Source: Candidatus Aminicenantota bacterium
Lineage (GTDB): Bacteria > Acidobacteriota > Aminicenantia > Aminicenantales > UBA8522
Direction: 5' to 3'
Assembly: GCA_016934895.1 (NCBI GenBank)
Contig: JAFGRZ010000170.1
Location: forward strand, 1 to 5,206
DNA: 5,206 nt
The notes beneath the pieces were generated by a model. The model had not been told where the DNA came from, ran no database searches, and saw only the letters and a list, made by a program, of their open reading frames with translations. The number at the start of each line of letters is the position of its first letter. Position 1 is the stretch's first letter. Both the position numbers and the translations under genes were made by a program. This document shows positions 4,746-5,206 of the stretch, in pieces.

Positions 4746-5206
4746 ATGCCGCGTCCGAAAATCCATCTGGTCTGCAACGCTCATCTTGATCCGGTCTGGC
4801 TATGGGACTGGGAAGAGGGAGCCGGTGAAGCCTTGTCCACGTTCCGATCGGCCGCTTCGCTCTGCGAGGAATTCCCCGAATTCGTCTTCAACCACAACGA
4901 AGCGATCCTCTATCGCTGGGTGGAAGAATATGAGCCGGCGCTCTTCAAAAGGATCCGGCGCCTGGTCAAGAAAAAAAGATGGCACATCCTGGGCGGCTGG
5001 CACCTTCAGCCCGACTGCAACATGCCCTGCGGAGAGTCCTTCGTCCGGCAAATCCTCCTGGGAAAGAGGTATTTCCTGAAAAAATTCGGCGTCGATATCC
5101 GGACGGCCTCCAATCTCGACCCCTTCGGCCACACCCGGGGCCTCGTCCAGATCCTGGCCAAGTCCGGTACCGATTCCTATATCTTCTGCCGGCCGGGGCT
5201 CGCCGA
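4746..5206 (+). CDS. GH38 alpha-mannosidase, N-terminal part (runs off right edge)
   Basis: The first 153 residues of a glycoside hydrolase family 38 enzyme are present. Residues 11-20 (NAHLDPVWLW) carry the zinc ligands His13 and Asp15, and NLDPFGHT at 123-130 carries Asp125. By comparison with characterised family members (His90, Asp92 and nucleophile Asp204 of Drosophila Golgi mannosidase II), these are the zinc site and nucleophile. GH38 enzymes hydrolyse alpha-linked mannose with retention of configuration; full-length bacterial members are commonly 800-1000 residues. No signal peptide precedes the catalytic domain, so this one probably acts in the cytoplasm on imported oligosaccharides. 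The ATG at 4746 is preferred because GGAAGGAGAAGG lies just upstream; an in-frame ATG at 4716 has its nearest GAGGAG too far away. It has its own promoter and is separated from the receiver-TonB operon by a stem-loop. Confidence 0.93.
   Translation, partial: MPRPKIHLVCNAHLDPVWLWDWEEGAGEALSTFRSAASLCEEFPEFVFNHNEAILYRWVEEYEPALFKRIRRLVKKKRWHILGGWHLQPDCNMPCGESFVRQILLGKRYFLKKFGVDIRTASNLDPFGHTRGLVQILAKSGTDSYIFCRPGLA

Noticed and set aside
4212..4784. A 190-codon minus-strand frame across the small gene and the spacer.
   Set aside because: It runs antisense to the small coiled-coil gene and through the stem-loop and promoter region; there is no domain and no convincing start.

Overview
The window is GC-rich DNA from what looks like a Gram-negative bacterium with an outer membrane, since it encodes a TonB-type C-terminal domain. 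The gene style (long proline-rich TonB-family protein with a receiver domain, PIG-L/ROK/GH38 sugar genes, strong AGGAG-type ribosome sites) would fit Acidobacteriota or Candidatus Aminicenantes. That placement is a guess from style and not a demonstrated assignment. No tRNA, rRNA, CRISPR array or complete insertion sequence is visible.

Left part (1-1818, minus strand): two sugar-related genes read leftward. The first is a 483-residue ROK/ASKHA-type protein with a noncanonical N-terminal extension and no ROK zinc site. It overlaps by 32 nt a PIG-L/LmbE-type deacetylase that runs off the left edge. A good sigma-70-type promoter lies about 70-80 bp upstream of the ROK start.

Middle spacer (1819-2347): on the minus strand it carries what looks like the first 50 or so codons of a uroporphyrinogen-decarboxylase-family gene. 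The fragment loses its family character next to a small REP-like hairpin and ends inside the -10 box of the ROK promoter. Nearer the rightward gene are a perfect 8-bp inverted repeat touching a possible -35 box and a cluster of alternative hairpins in the likely 5' UTR.

Right part (2348-4514, plus strand): a 630-residue protein joins an N-terminal response-regulator receiver, a long charged and proline-rich linker, one central membrane helix, a second proline-rich linker and a C-terminal TonB domain. The receiver has Glu where the phosphoacceptor Asp should be. Nineteen bases downstream is an 84-residue acidic, helical, probably coiled-coil protein, so the two probably form an operon. A large imperfect stem-loop follows.

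Right edge (4746-5206, plus strand): the N-terminal 153 residues of a GH38 alpha-mannosidase, with its own promoter containing an inverted repeat in the -35/-10 spacer. GH38, PIG-L and ROK together suggest turnover of mannose- and amino-sugar-containing glycans. The receiver-TonB fusion lying between them could energise outer-membrane uptake, but that link is inferred from proximity only.
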